A DNA stretch of 64,000 nucleotides from Sarocladium kiliense. Lineage: Eukaryota; Ascomycota; Sordariomycetes; Hypocreales; Sarocladiaceae. Of the stretch, positions 44,898-56,996 are shown piece after piece. Under the pieces are notes generated by a model. That model was not told where the DNA came from. It worked only from the letters and a program-made list of their open reading frames with translations, and did not search any database. Position 1 is the first letter of the stretch. Every line of letters begins with the position of its first letter. Position numbers and translations under genes: made by a program. The DNA lies in assembly GCA_030734395.1 (NCBI GenBank), contig JAUZTG010000020.1:62001-126000 (forward strand), given 5' to 3'.

Positions 44898-47800
44898 ATG
44901 AACGGTGATGCAGACGTGCCCAATCGCTCATCTTCACCGCTCAAGCGTCGAGCCTCCAGCATGGAACCCGAGGAGGACGGCAGTAAGAATGGAGGGCCAG
45001 GCTTTGGAAGCTCTACGACCGAGATCGGAGCTGGTGGCAGTGTTCGAGCTATGAGTGTCGATATGCCTGATGCCGATGATGTGGCTGTTGTGAACGAGAC
45101 GAACCAGGGTAAGCCATGTGTTGCATGCCCGGGCATCTGCGCTCACTGACCCTGAACCAGCGATCCCTCCACTGATGGAGCAAATCAAGATCATCGAGAC
45201 CTTATTAAAAGCTTTCAGAGAAGCTCCCGTCAAAGCGGGCGACAAGGCATACCTAGTGTCTCGATCTTGGGTTGATCAGGCCCTTGCTCTTCGGAATGAG
45301 TCCGGCAAAGCCACCGCAGAGGCCAGTGACGCAGCTCTGGGCCCCATTGACAACAGCGACATTATTGAAGAGCAGGCCAAGGACTCCAGCAACCAACCAT
45401 TCACACGGCTTAAACCAGGATCGGGTTTGGAAGAGTTCGAACTCTTCCCAGAGGACGCCTGGAACATGGTCATGGAGTGGTATGGTATTAAGGAAGGACA
45501 GGAACCAATCGTGCGGACAGCAATCGAGACGGCAGATCCTCAAGCGGAATCGAATGTCATGTACGAGTTCCACCCAACGATATTCAAGGCCCATCGATTA
45601 TGGTCGGAGATCAGTCCACTACCCATCGAGCAGGCGCTCAAAGCAAGGAATCCTCCACCACTCCGCCTCGTCCGGAGCCGGAAATACCATGCTCAGACTT
45701 TCCTCAAAGAGCTGAAGCAACTATCTGGTATCTCTGTTGACAGGAAAGTCCGCCTTTGGAGTGTACCTGAGACCCTCCCTGCCGCAGACCTCTCGAGACC
45801 ACGATCTGCGCTCACGCCACCTGACAGCCCCGGACGTGAAGAAGCGGCAGAGAACCCTCAGGAGTCCTGGCCAAATCTCTTGCTCGACTTGGCATCGTTT
45901 ACAGCTGTCAGAGACCAAAGGATGAAAGTTGAGCTTGTAGACCACACTTGGAACGAAAACTACAACGGAAAGTCGTCTCTGCAACTGTACAACCTGGTGT
46001 CGGACCAGACCCTTATTCTTGACGAGAATATCGAGAGCGACGAGTACGTTAGCAACTACACCGGCCGCTCTCGTGGTGCACAGAGGTCTCTACCCGCGAG
46101 GAGCGCGGGTAATGCCCCGTCCTCACGAACCAACAGCGGTCGGAACAGCCCTGCCCCCCAAGGGCCAACCACTCGGGGCCGTTTGCAGAAGAGCCGCCAC
46201 GGAAGGAGCCTTGGCGCTGTTGGCTTGCACAATTTGGGAAACACATGCTACATGAATTCTGCCCTGCAATGTGTTCGCAGTGTTGAAGAACTTACCAAGT
46301 ATTTCTTGACAGATGCGTATGTCGACGAGGTCAACAAAACGAACCCGCTTGGGTACAACGGGAAAGTTGCGTTGGCTTACATGGGATTGCTACGTGACAT
46401 CTATGCCGAGGGAAGGGGTTCAGTCAGTCCGAGGGATTTCAAGAGCACAGTTGGCCGTTGCCGCAGCACCTTTGCCGGTTGGGGTCAGCAGGATTCTCAA
46501 GAGTTCCTTGGCTTCCTTCTTGACGCTCTGCAGGAGGACCTCAGCCGCATTGTGAACAAACCATATATTGAGAAACCCGACTCCACGGACGACATGATCA
46601 ACGACCCTGAAGCAATCCGTCGAATGGCCGAACAGGTGTGGGATATCACGCGCAAGCGCGACGACTCTGTCATTGCAGATCTCTTCACTGGCATGTACAA
46701 GTCAACACTCAAATGCCCGGAATGCGACAAGATCAGCATCACTTTTGACCCCTTCAACAATCTGACGCTTCCTCTCCCCATCGAGAATATGTGGATCAGA
46801 ACAATCAAGTTCTTCCCGCTTAATGATGCTCCTGTCCAGATCGACGTTGAGCTTCCAAAGCACAGTGCCATTGATGCCTTAAGACAATTTGTTTCGGAGA
46901 GAACGGGTGTTCCTTTTGATCGTTTGATTGGCGGCGAAGAGTACAAGGAGAAATTCTTCAAGATCTATGACAACAATCAAGACGTATCTGAGGAAATCCA
47001 CCAAAATGATGTTGCGACGTTCCATGAGCTGGAGTCCGTTCCGACGAACTGGCCTAGCAAGGGTCGCAAACAGAAAATCAGGTCGATGTTGGATGTTGAC
47101 ACGCCATTTGAGACTGAAGAGTTGGATGACCCCCGTTACGAGAGAATGGTCGTTCCCGTCTTTCATCGCCGACTGCAAGCCGTCGGTCGCAACGATGGAG
47201 CAGCACCACCGCATTTCATCGTCCTTACCAAGGATGAGGCCTCAAACTATGATGCCATACGTCGCAAAGTTCTTGAGAAGATCGCAACTTTCTCCACATG
47301 GACAAAATTTTCCGATGTGTCGAAAGATGAGACTACAGAAGCTGGGGACTCTGATGTTGTTGTCACCTCCACATCTGACGCTGATTCGTCTGGGGACAGT
47401 AAGATTGCCGCGCGATCAGTCGAAGGCGAGGATGATATGCTCGACATCTCTATGAAAGATGCTCACGTCACCAACGCCGAGCCAAAGTCCGACAGCAAGG
47501 TCCTGAAGCATTTCAATCACCGGCGCCCTGCGTTCGTCGATCCCGAGGCCTTCATTGACCCTGAGCTGAACCAACTGTTCGAGCTCACCTACTTCCACGA
47601 GAACAGCGATGGCAGTGTTCCAACAGGCTGGCACAAACTTGATAACTACAGCCGCTCACTTCCAAAGGTCAGCGACCGCATCCCTGAATCCTCAACCGAG
47701 GACGGAGACGGCGCTAGCCCCGAGAGCTGGAACAGTACAGCATCGGGTAACGACGACAGCAGCGACGAAGATGCTGCTAAGGACGAGCCTGACGTCACCA

Positions 47801-49463
47801 GAATGAACGATGAATCCTCTGAGGAGGACATGCCGAAAGGCGCCAGGGTAAGCTTTATGATCTCCTAAGTTGCTCTTGCTTCCCACTGATCACGTTCAAG
47901 TTCGCACGACGCGGTGCTGCCCAGCTTAAGGGTGGGCGCAAGAAGTTCAAAGATCACAAGACGTACGGCAAGAAGGGCAACAAACGTCGTGATAAGGCAA
48001 TGCGGAAGACCAAGGAATCCCAACGAATTGCTGCTATCAAACCCCAGCCAACGCCCCCCGCGGTGGCTGACGGTGGTCCCCTGATCAGACTTGGCGAAGG
48101 CCTCGTTGTTGAATGGAAGGAAGACGCCTGGGAGGCTGTTTTCGGGTCTACGCTGAAGACGCCAGACTCATTTCAAGGTGCACGAACTTTCGTCGACCTC
48201 GAGACTCTCCACGATCCTGCTCTGAAGCAGAATCAACGTCGCAGGCAAACTCGTCGCTCTCGTGGCATTACCCTCGATGAGTGTCTCGATGAGTTCGAAC
48301 GTGCAGAGGTTCTTTCGGAACAAGATATGTGGTATTGCCCACGCTGCAAAGAGCATCGCCGGGCCAGCAAAAAGTTTGATCTCTGGAAAACGCCCGATAT
48401 CCTCGTCGCTCACTTGAAACGTTTCAGCAGCTCTGGCTGGCGCAGAGACAAGCTCGACGTCCTCGTCGACTTTCCCATTGAGGGCTTGGATCTGACATCC
48501 AGAGTGATTCAAAAAGAGGATGGCCAGGAGGAGGTCTATGATCTAATCGCTGTCGATGACCACTATGGCGGCCTTGGTGGTGGACACTACACCGCGTATG
48601 CCCGGAACTTCGCGGATGGCGAGTGGTACAACTACAATGGTATGTCTCAGTTCAGCCTGTTAAATCTAATACACCAGCTAACAATTTCTCCAGATTCATC
48701 GGTCAGCAAGGTTAAGGACCCCTCGTCCGTCGTAACATCTGCAGCCTACTTGCTCTTCTACCGCCGCAGGTCAAGCAAGCCGCTTGGTGGTCCTCGCTTT
48801 GCCAAGATCTTCGAGCAGTTCGAACATGTTGACGACGAAGATGACGATGAAGACGAGCTTGCAAATTCGGGGGAAGGCCAGCGACTCGGGAGGCGCTCCT
48901 CCCCGACCGGGTCGCAACGTAACGAATCAAAAGTAGGAGCACTTCGACCTCGACCAGACCGACATGAGACAACAACGACCGTCACGGCGGTCGACGGCTC
49001 TGACGATGAGGAGCTACCATCTTACTCGGAGCCAGCGGGGAGTGAGTTGATTCACGACAGCATTGAAGCAGACGAGGGTATTGAGATGAGAGATGACTAC
49101 CAGCCACTGAGTTTCAACGCGATGCAGGCATGGAACTTCGACAACCTCAACAACAACGCCGCGGTTGGGACACCAGACAACGAGTATGCGAGCGATAGCG
49201 CACAGGCTGACCTCTCAGACAATGATCACGGTCTGGACGGACAAACTGATGTGGACACGGAAATGACATCTGGTGTGACGACTGATGTGTTTGATGACTC
49301 GGGTGCCCTGCCTGCAGCAGACGACAACGCCCAAATAGCATTGGCGGACATTCAGAACGACGCTTGGGACAGCAAGAAGGTGCTGAACGTCCCTGCCGCA
49401 GGACGCAGCGAGGGATCTTCAGACGTGGCGGAAATCAGGGTGGACAGCGATAAGAACGCTTAA
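44898..49463 (+). CDS. UBP12: UBP12/USP15-like ubiquitin-specific protease with DUSP domain
   Basis: Four exons, 44898-45108, 45161-47847, 47901-48639 and 48694-49463, give 1468 residues. Introns are 52, 53 and 54 nt. The enzyme cleaves ubiquitin from proteins. After a disordered start (NRSSSPLKRRASS) comes a DUSP-type domain (about 75-190, YLVSRSWVDQALAL). The catalytic domain has the Cys box GLHNLGNTCYMNSALQC (Cys433) and the His box DDHYGGLGGGHYTAYARN (His1195). Zinc-ribbon pairs CPEC and CPRC are present. The catalytic halves are separated by a long insert with Asp/Ser-rich and Lys/Arg-rich parts (KGGRKKFKDHK..., a likely nuclear signal). This layout matches yeast Ubp12 and human USP4/11/15. 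The C-terminal 230 residues are acidic and disordered. The start at 44898 is conservative; an open frame continues upstream. The third intron is a multiple of three without stops. Confidence 0.93.
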
Positions 49464-49835
49464 GCCAACAGCATTGATTTCCGCGTTCAGTGAACAAACC
49501 AGCTGTGGAGGACCAGAAGGGCGGGGTTGCAACACGAAGACATGAAAAGACATACGGCTGGGAAAGTCCGGGAACGGACTGCATGTGGAAAGCATAGAGA
49601 TAGACCAGAGCTGCATATTCTTCATAGGCACATGGAGGACATGCCTCGGCGGGAGGACAAGAGGCGTGCATGGCGTTTTCGGGGATGGCGTGGGGTGGCA
49701 GCCAAGGCATGGCTGGGTGCATTAAGCGACGAGAGGAGCGCAAGCTGTCAATATGACATATGTTCGGGTGATTCCCTTCTCCCTGTGCTGCATGTTGTCT
49801 CCTTGAGAGCAGCTCTTGCTTCACTCAGACTCAGG

Positions 49836-49867
49836 GCTGAATCGGGCGCTGATTCGGGCGCTGATTC
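49836..49867. repeat. 12-bp tandem repeat (gctgattcgggc, about 2.7 units)
   Basis: Two full units and a partial third, with a single mismatch in the first. It lies about 370 bases after the deubiquitinase stop. Confidence 0.8.
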
Positions 49868-52699
49868 ATTCTCTCGAAAATTAGCATGTGAAAGGTAGGG
49901 GCCTATCTACAGCCAAGTCCCAAGTCGACCTATGATACCCATTCACTAGCAGGCTGTCCATGGAATCAAGATATTTGCGTTCTCCAGCGCGACGGCCTCG
50001 GTGCCAAGATAAGGTTGCGATAGCCTACCTTACTTTTGGCAGCCGAGCTCGAGAATAAGCCGCGCACTTCTCTTTGATCCCAGGACGCCGGCTGGTGCCC
50101 GTCCAGGGGTTGCAAGCGCATGATTCTAGAGATGCAAGCAGGGATTGCCCTGGTGGCATGACGAGTCGACTATCAGGGCTATGATTTTCTTACCGCAATG
50201 GGATTCTATAATCTAGATATGGTGCCGCTGTGGAGTTGTGAGCTAGCTCTATCATTTCTTGGTAACAAATAGTTGCGATGGGCCAACTCACATGCCGCGT
50301 TGGCAGTGTATCGAAGTTATTGCTACTATGGAGCCTAATAGCCCTGGAGGGTCGGAGCGGGAACGCGCGGTTAGGTTGACAAGGGGAGGCATAGGGGGTT
50401 ATGCCTGGTCCAGACACGCAGCACGGACCAGGAGACGCGAGATTCGCGAGGATCATCGAATGCTGGTTGTTACTTTTCCTCACAACCAGGGTTGCCTAAG
50501 TGATCAAGATCATCGAGGTTGTATGGCTTCGGCAAAGCACATCTGGTGAGCCTGGATGACCCGGCTGACGAGTGATGCTTCGTCTAACCAGTGGATCGCC
50601 CCGGTGCAAGTGGCTGTATCGAGAAGGTACTATATCGCACATCTATTTGAAGACCAAGGCCCTGTGTTGTAACTGCCGCTAAGAAGAAGTTGACGAATAG
50701 ATGCGCATTGGGCGAGTCTGACCGGACGGGCTGAATTGTATCGATTAGGAAGGTCGGCCTCGAGCCTATGCAGGTCGCAAGAGGGGTTCGACGATGGGGA
50801 TAAGGGCAAATATCGAAGTCCCAATCATGGCAAAGACATTGCCATGTTATCAACTCACCGGTCTTGTGATGCCTCACACGGGTGGTGCTGTCAGAACTGG
50901 AGGATGCAGTAATGATGATCCGCCATTTTTGAGTTCGCGGTGGCGAAGGTTACAACAGCACGACCCCAGCCCATGAAGCTCTGGGCCAGTGACGTGCGAG
51001 ATCCATGTCGGTAGTTGAGACTTCTAATCATGTTGCAAGCGCTAATGTCGCCCTTCCTGCAAACTATCCTGCGGAGTCGGCTTGAACGTCGGCCGTTAAA
51101 CAATCTAATGGTAGAAAAAGCCGCGACGGTGTTGCGCAACCCCCTTTTGCAGAGAAGAGGCCGATGCCGGAGCACTTATACTCGGGTAGTTTTGCTGTCA
51201 GGTCACCCAGGCAGACAAGTCGCACGACAGGTGCTTGCATCCGATGCACCTTTACAGCCAGTCACGGTAGCACAGTCCGGATTGGAGGGAAGCTTCAGTG
51301 TGGTGGCAGGCATCATTCTGAAAAATCTCCAAGAGTAGCGAAGATGCTCGCGATCAGCCGCGATGAATGAGTATGTCAGTTCCAGCCATGTCGATCGCTT
51401 CATTTTGGGACAGGTGGGTGGTCTGCACGTGTTTTGGCGCAGCAACGCACAGTACAGCGCCAGGCGCGTGACCGCATGTCGTTGTGGGAATGGCCGGTTC
51501 AGCAAGGTGCGTTTGCCACAATAACGTTCTTCTGGAAGGCGACCAGAAGCTCCCACAGAACCCATAGCCAACAGACGATAGTTTGGTTGTGCATTGTCTG
51601 GTAGCGCTCACGACACACTTGACAAGCCGAATAATTGCGAGTCTGCCACAAGACGGATTCTGCAACAGACAGTAAAGGTAAGCAGAGCAAGCAGGGCGAG
51701 GCAGGGTATGATGATGATCTAGGCCAGAATAGATAGATGGATTCCTGGTCGCCACATGTTTGCCCTGACTCCGTAACTGGCGATCAATTGTGTTGTGATG
51801 CAAGCTGCATGCGTTAGACTGGGCAAACGCAGGGCAATGACAAGCTGATGTTGTCAACAGGTGAAGTCTGCGACAGGTGACAGCGCTGCTTTGGTTTCAA
51901 GGAAGCTCATCCGAACCAAAGTTGAAGGTCGAGCAAGGTCGTAGACAAGCCTGCTTGGAGCGCATCGGGTCTCACCTGTGGCGCCTGTCGGTCGGGGTCC
52001 AGGTCTGGCCAGCAAGCCCTCGTTCTCGAGCGGCGTTGAGTGCGGACTGCAGATGCCGGGGCCATCCTGGCTGATATGCGTGCAGATGTTAATTGCTTTT
52101 AGCTCGCGGGCGGGGGTCAATGAGTGGTGGGATTTGATCGTGGTGGAGGGATTGATGAGGGCGCTCGCCGTGGTGATGCGCCCGCGACAGGGAGAGGGAC
52201 AGGAAGATGAGTGGAGAGAGGGGAGGTCAGAGATGGGCGATTGGCTTTGCGGCTACAGCGTTTCAGGCTTGTCCGCTTCAGGCGTGCGATCGGGGTGCCA
52301 GTGGCTCCTTGCAGTGTGCGTGACAGCGCTACCCAGGTACCTGCCTCGACCCTGGACAGTGGATGAGGCCCTGGGGAGCTTGGGCCTCTCTCTTTAATTA
52401 TGTGGTCTTGGGGGGAATGAGGAGCACGGCTGTCAAGAGAGCGACCTCATAAGGGCAAGACAAAGCGAGTGGCAGATGACAGCAAAGGGGGCTTCGTCAG
52501 CCGTGCTACCGTTGTCGGATGCGAGAGTGATGGCTGTGAACGTGCTGTATGAAGTGCTGCAGTTCCGACAATGGTATTGCAGGGGCCGGCAAGGGCAGTG
52601 CCGCGGCTGGTTCAGCTGGTAGGAACCATGTTGATAGTGTGCCGTTAGTGGATGGGGACCCCTCTCACTCTCACTGAGATGGTCCTTAGTCTGCGATAG

Positions 52700-52727
52700 T
52701 GCGGTGCGGTGCAGTGCAGTGCAGTGT
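52700..52727. repeat. GTGCG/GTGCA short tandem repeat
   Basis: Five to six 5-base units (gtgcg twice, then gtgca three times) in the intergenic region. Confidence 0.8.
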
Positions 52728-54092
52728 GCTGTTCCTCGCTGCGCTGTACGAAGTTGTGATGAGCTGGGTCTTCGCTGCTGGGTCTCTCCTTCCGCATTCT
52801 GCTGCTACCACCGTTGCGCGAGGTCCACGGCAGGGAAGGCATGGTGCAATGCTGTGGGGGGGCGCGGAAGGAAGGGAAGGTACACCAGCGCACTGTCAGC
52901 GCGAATTGAGGCCGGGCCACTTCTCCAGGCATCCCAAGAATGTAGCCTGACGAGAAGACATAATTTTCAACTTTGAGATATGTCATTGAACTTGATCGCC
53001 TCCCCCAGAGTCTCTCTCCCTGTTCACGCGACAAATTTACTAACTAACCTTCACTCCGTACTCGCGCTGAGGACTGTCTGCGCCTGTTGCCGATCTCTGA
53101 CGGCCGCTGACGTCGCGCCCCTCTCCAGCGAACCTTCCATCCTTCTGTGGCCCATCCATCACCCACCCCCGTCGCCCCCCAGTCGACCCAGTGGCTGTTC
53201 GTCGATTGCTTCTGGCCAATGCCGATCCACCATCGTCGACGTCCAGAACCCACTTCCGCTGCATTGCGCTGCAGCAATTGCACACACATCGGACGCTCAT
53301 GGCGCGCCACCCACTCACTCTTACTCCCTCCTCCAGCTTAGCTTGGTGCTCACTTCGTTCTCCCTGCGAGACTCTTTACTCTCACGCAGTCTGCTCTGTT
53401 CTGTTCTGTTCGGGGCTTGGCCACACCTTGCACTTACCTCACCCTACCATCAGGCCAGGATCTCAGTCGCCGGTGCAGTCCTACGACTCCCCCTTAGTCA
53501 CCAGCCCAGGTGTCTGTCTCGGTCTCCACGCCTCTCTCTTCACTCCCCAGCACTCTGCCCCATCTCCCTGGGCATCATCATCTTGCTTTTCTCTCCCTCT
53601 GCACTTCCAACTTAGCAGACTTGGCTCCTTTTGCTTCCTCTTGCCATTTTTCGCATCCATCACAACTGACGATTATCATTCTGGCTCCAACTGCCTCGTC
53701 TGTTCGCTTCTCGCAGCTTCACTCGCATCGCGCGCTCTCCGGCCGCCCCCTCCGTACCCTCGTCGCATCAACGAACCCTGGCTTCGCACACTTCTACGAA
53801 TAATCCGCGAGCCGCCTAACCCGACCGTAACATTTGGACGAAGCCGTAGCAAGTGGATTGCTCGCAGCATTTGGTCTACGACTTGAGGCTTTTGTATTCG
53901 TCAATTCTACTTACTGCTACAACACCGCGCTATACATCGTACAGAATCGACCAATCGCTCTTTGCTGCCAAAGGCCATCCCACCGCACTCGTCTGCAGTA
54001 GCAACAAAATCAACTCCATTGACCTTCTCGAATCGCCTGTGGGCGTGGGCAGCGTGCTCCAGTCGCGAGACTGGTAGCCCTCTGTCGCCACG

Positions 54093-56996
54093 ATGGAAAG
54101 TCCTCCATGCCATGTCGTTTATGTCAACCGGCGAGTTGGCCAAGATCGACTCATCGCTAGAGCACCCAAACACAATGCGCCAATCGACCCCGGGTCCACG
54201 AACGATTGGACACATGACCAAGTCCGAGAGACCGTCCAGCCACTGCTTGACACATTTGGCGACGGTATGTTTTGTTTTCTAGACCACGCCCCGCACGTTG
54301 GTGAGCAGCAGCTGACCCTGTTTCGCACAGTCCATGTCTGCAGCTCTGGCGCCAGCTGCATATCCAAACTCTTCGAACTTCAGGAAGCTTCAGATCTAGA
54401 TATCAAGCCGACGTTAGTACTCCTTGACACCCCCACAGAAACGATTTTCGCGAGTCCAAGCAGCCGTCCTACATCATCAACTCCAGGCGATTCGAGCAAG
54501 CCAGAGATTCACACCCCAGATGAGGATGTCTACGGCCTGAATCTCTTACAGAAGCTCATCACTGAAGCACATTTGAGAGGCATCTCCAAACTGGTTATCC
54601 CTGTGCCGATCATCGCACCTGTTGAGTCATTACCTTCGGCGCCTGCGGAGCAAATGACGGACGGCGCCGTTGAGCGTGTTGGCGCACCCCTGGGCTTCAT
54701 GCCGGCCACTCGCCAATTGGTAAAACGGTGTTTGGATCTCGGCGCTGCGGATGTCATTATTAGTCCACTCAGCGCGAAGTGCATCACGTCTCTGGAGATT
54801 TGCGCTTATAGGGCACACCGAGACGCTGCCCGTGAGCAACAAGCCATCCTCGAGGTTCGAAGAGGCAGGAAGCGATCATGGGTTGGGGTGAACGAAGAGA
54901 AGCCTTTTGCATATCTGAGGGAGGCTATGGTGTCTGGTCTGATGAGTGGCATCTGCCGACTAAGCGCAGATGACGACAGTCAACTCATCAGTGCACATAT
55001 CGCTGTGTCTTCCGAGAGGCAGGCAGTAATTGCTAACGCTGTTGGTCCTTGGCATTTCGATGCCCACGAGTTTACAGATGACGAGCTGGTTGTTGCAGCA
55101 ATGTTCATGTTCAAACATGCCTTGGCTGTGCCTGATCTGGAGCCGTGGCGGATACCCACAGGTGAGCTGTCAATTCGATCATTCGGCTTGGTCTTACTGC
55201 AGTCCGTTCGCAGCGCATTCTGACATATGTGATAGACCAACTCATCAGCTTTTTGGTCGCCTGCCGAGCTGCATACAACAGTTTTGTGCCGTATCACAAC
55301 TTTCGCCACGTCATCGATGTCCTTCAAGCCACCTTCAGCTTCCTTGTCCACATTGGCGCTCTGCCGTCATACCCAACGGAAACTGATGCCCCAATATCAG
55401 ACAACAGATCGCCGCTTGCCACTTTGATCGGACCCTTTGAAGCATTGGCGCTCTTGGTCACCGCAATTGGACATGATGTTGGCCATCCAGGTGTTAACAA
55501 TGGCTTCCTTATTACCCTCAACGCACCTCTCGCGCAACTTTACAATGACCGATCTGTGCTGGAATCATTTCACTGTGCAGCCTACTCGCAAATACTTCGT
55601 CGCTACTGGCCCACCGTTTTCATGGATAAGCAGATGCGCGGCCTCATGATCAGTTCAATTCTAGCGACAGACATGGGCCTACACTTCGACTACATGAAGA
55701 AGATGGGTGATCTTCAGGATAAGCTCCATGAGAACAACAGTACAGATGGTTGGACCGGGCGCCAAACAGAGGAGTACAAGGCACTTGCCTGTGCCTTGCT
55801 GATCAAGTGCGCTGATATCAGCAATGTTGTAAGTCGGTTCTGAAGTTGAAGATGGCGATGCGCAAACTGACCGATCCTAGGCGAGGGGGCACGCTACAGC
55901 GCTTAAGTGGATGCATATCCTTTCTGAAGAGTTCTCGCGGCAGGCATCCATGGAAAATGAGCTGAAAATCCAATCATCGCTACTGGCCCAACCCAACAAG
56001 GACGCCGCCTCACTGGCTAGAGCACAGTTGGGGTTCATGAACATGTTCGCGATTCCTCTGTTCCAGGGAGTCGCTGATGTTATGCCAGGCATGCAGTATA
56101 CCGTTGACGAGCTGGAGCTCAACCGGGAGCTGTTCGAGCAGAAGATCAGCGATGATCGGGAAAAGACTGACCTGCTGTCCAAAAGTGACCCCACCCGGAA
56201 ACGCCTCCTGCACGAAGGTACTTTTTCACCCAGAACCATGAGCTTCGCGGCGGAAGCAGGGGCCGAGAACAAGGACAAGGACTCAACTGCACAGGACGGT
56301 GAACCACTTCAAGCGTTGGCCAAGTTGACCGAAAGCTTGGGCGAGACCCCAACGACGGAAGACCCTCAAGAGATCCTCCCTGAGCAAATGGACAAGCGCG
56401 ACTCGCAGCTCTCGCCGCCGCGAACTACACCAACAATGAAGCCTTCCCACGTCCCTTCGACGAATGATGATGACTACAAGGAGGTGAATGGAGCAGTGTC
56501 TCCTTTCGACGCTGTCAGGGAGCTCGCGAACAGCGACCCCTTCCGCACCAAACACGAATCAAAGGATAGCGGCCTCGATAGTTCAGCCAGCCCTTACAGT
56601 GGAGCCCGGCGAAGCGAAACTACCGAGGGCAGTGCATCTGGACAGATGGGTGATTGGGCGTCGCAGGCTACGAGCACTACAACAGGCAAGATGCCGCTCT
56701 CACCCAGCACACAAGGAACAAGCCTTGTCAGCAGCGAGTCGATGGAACGGCAGGGTTGTTCATTGACTGGAGTGCGACTGGCACCGTCCGGCCAAAATTC
56801 TTCATCCAACACGACCATGAGGAAGGAACCAAGTCACACCGATGGCGACTCCAACTCTACGGCGAGTATTGGCAAGGCGGACGGAAAGGCGCTCAAGAAG
56901 AAGCCGAGTCGCTTCAGGATGAAGGACTTTCCTTTCTTCCGAAAGCATCACAAGAGCTCAAGTCCAACACCGTCAGCAGCCGACACTGCGAGCTGA
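54093..56996 (+). CDS. PDE2: High-affinity 3',5'-cyclic-nucleotide phosphodiesterase (class I HD domain)
   Basis: Four exons, 54093-54264, 54331-55161, 55236-55828 and 55881-56996, give 903 residues. Introns are 66, 74 and 52 nt. The enzyme hydrolyses cAMP and so damps PKA signalling, which in moulds governs growth, conidiation and infection structures. The catalytic HD domain has YHNFRHVIDVLQ (His355), GHDVGHPGVNN and the metal Asp in IKCADISNV, followed by WMHILSEEF and the Gln-region FMNMFAIPLFQGVADVMPG. The N-terminal 300 residues resemble the poorly conserved leader of Pde2/PdeH. The C-terminal 290 residues are disordered and Ser/Thr-rich, ending in a basic stretch (KKKPSRFRMKDF). The first intron is inferred from good signals (gtatgt, branch CTGAC, cacag), but it is 66 nt with no stop, so a read-through form is also open. 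The ATG at 54093 is the first in frame. Confidence 0.93.

Larger units (their letters stand above)
49464..54092. other. 4.6-kb intergenic region, no gene seen
   Basis: This is the longest gap. Its right-hand 1.1 kb (from about 52,980) is strongly C/T-rich and looks like a very long leader and promoter for the phosphodiesterase. It contains a 12-base tandem repeat at 49836-49867 and a GTGCR repeat at 52700-52727. Frames on both strands are short or biased, and none shows a recognisable product. A non-coding transcript could be present but cannot be shown. Confidence 0.4.

Noticed and set aside
44473..44901. Pro/Arg-rich 142-codon frame overlapping the possible 5' exon of the deubiquitinase
   Set aside because: The translation is low-complexity in the wrong frame for the enzyme, with no domain. 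The region is GC-rich and open in several frames.
53191..53886. 231-codon plus-strand frame before the phosphodiesterase
   Set aside because: It has a Ser/Leu/Pro composition typical of CT-rich leader DNA, overlaps other equally open frames and shows no conserved motif.
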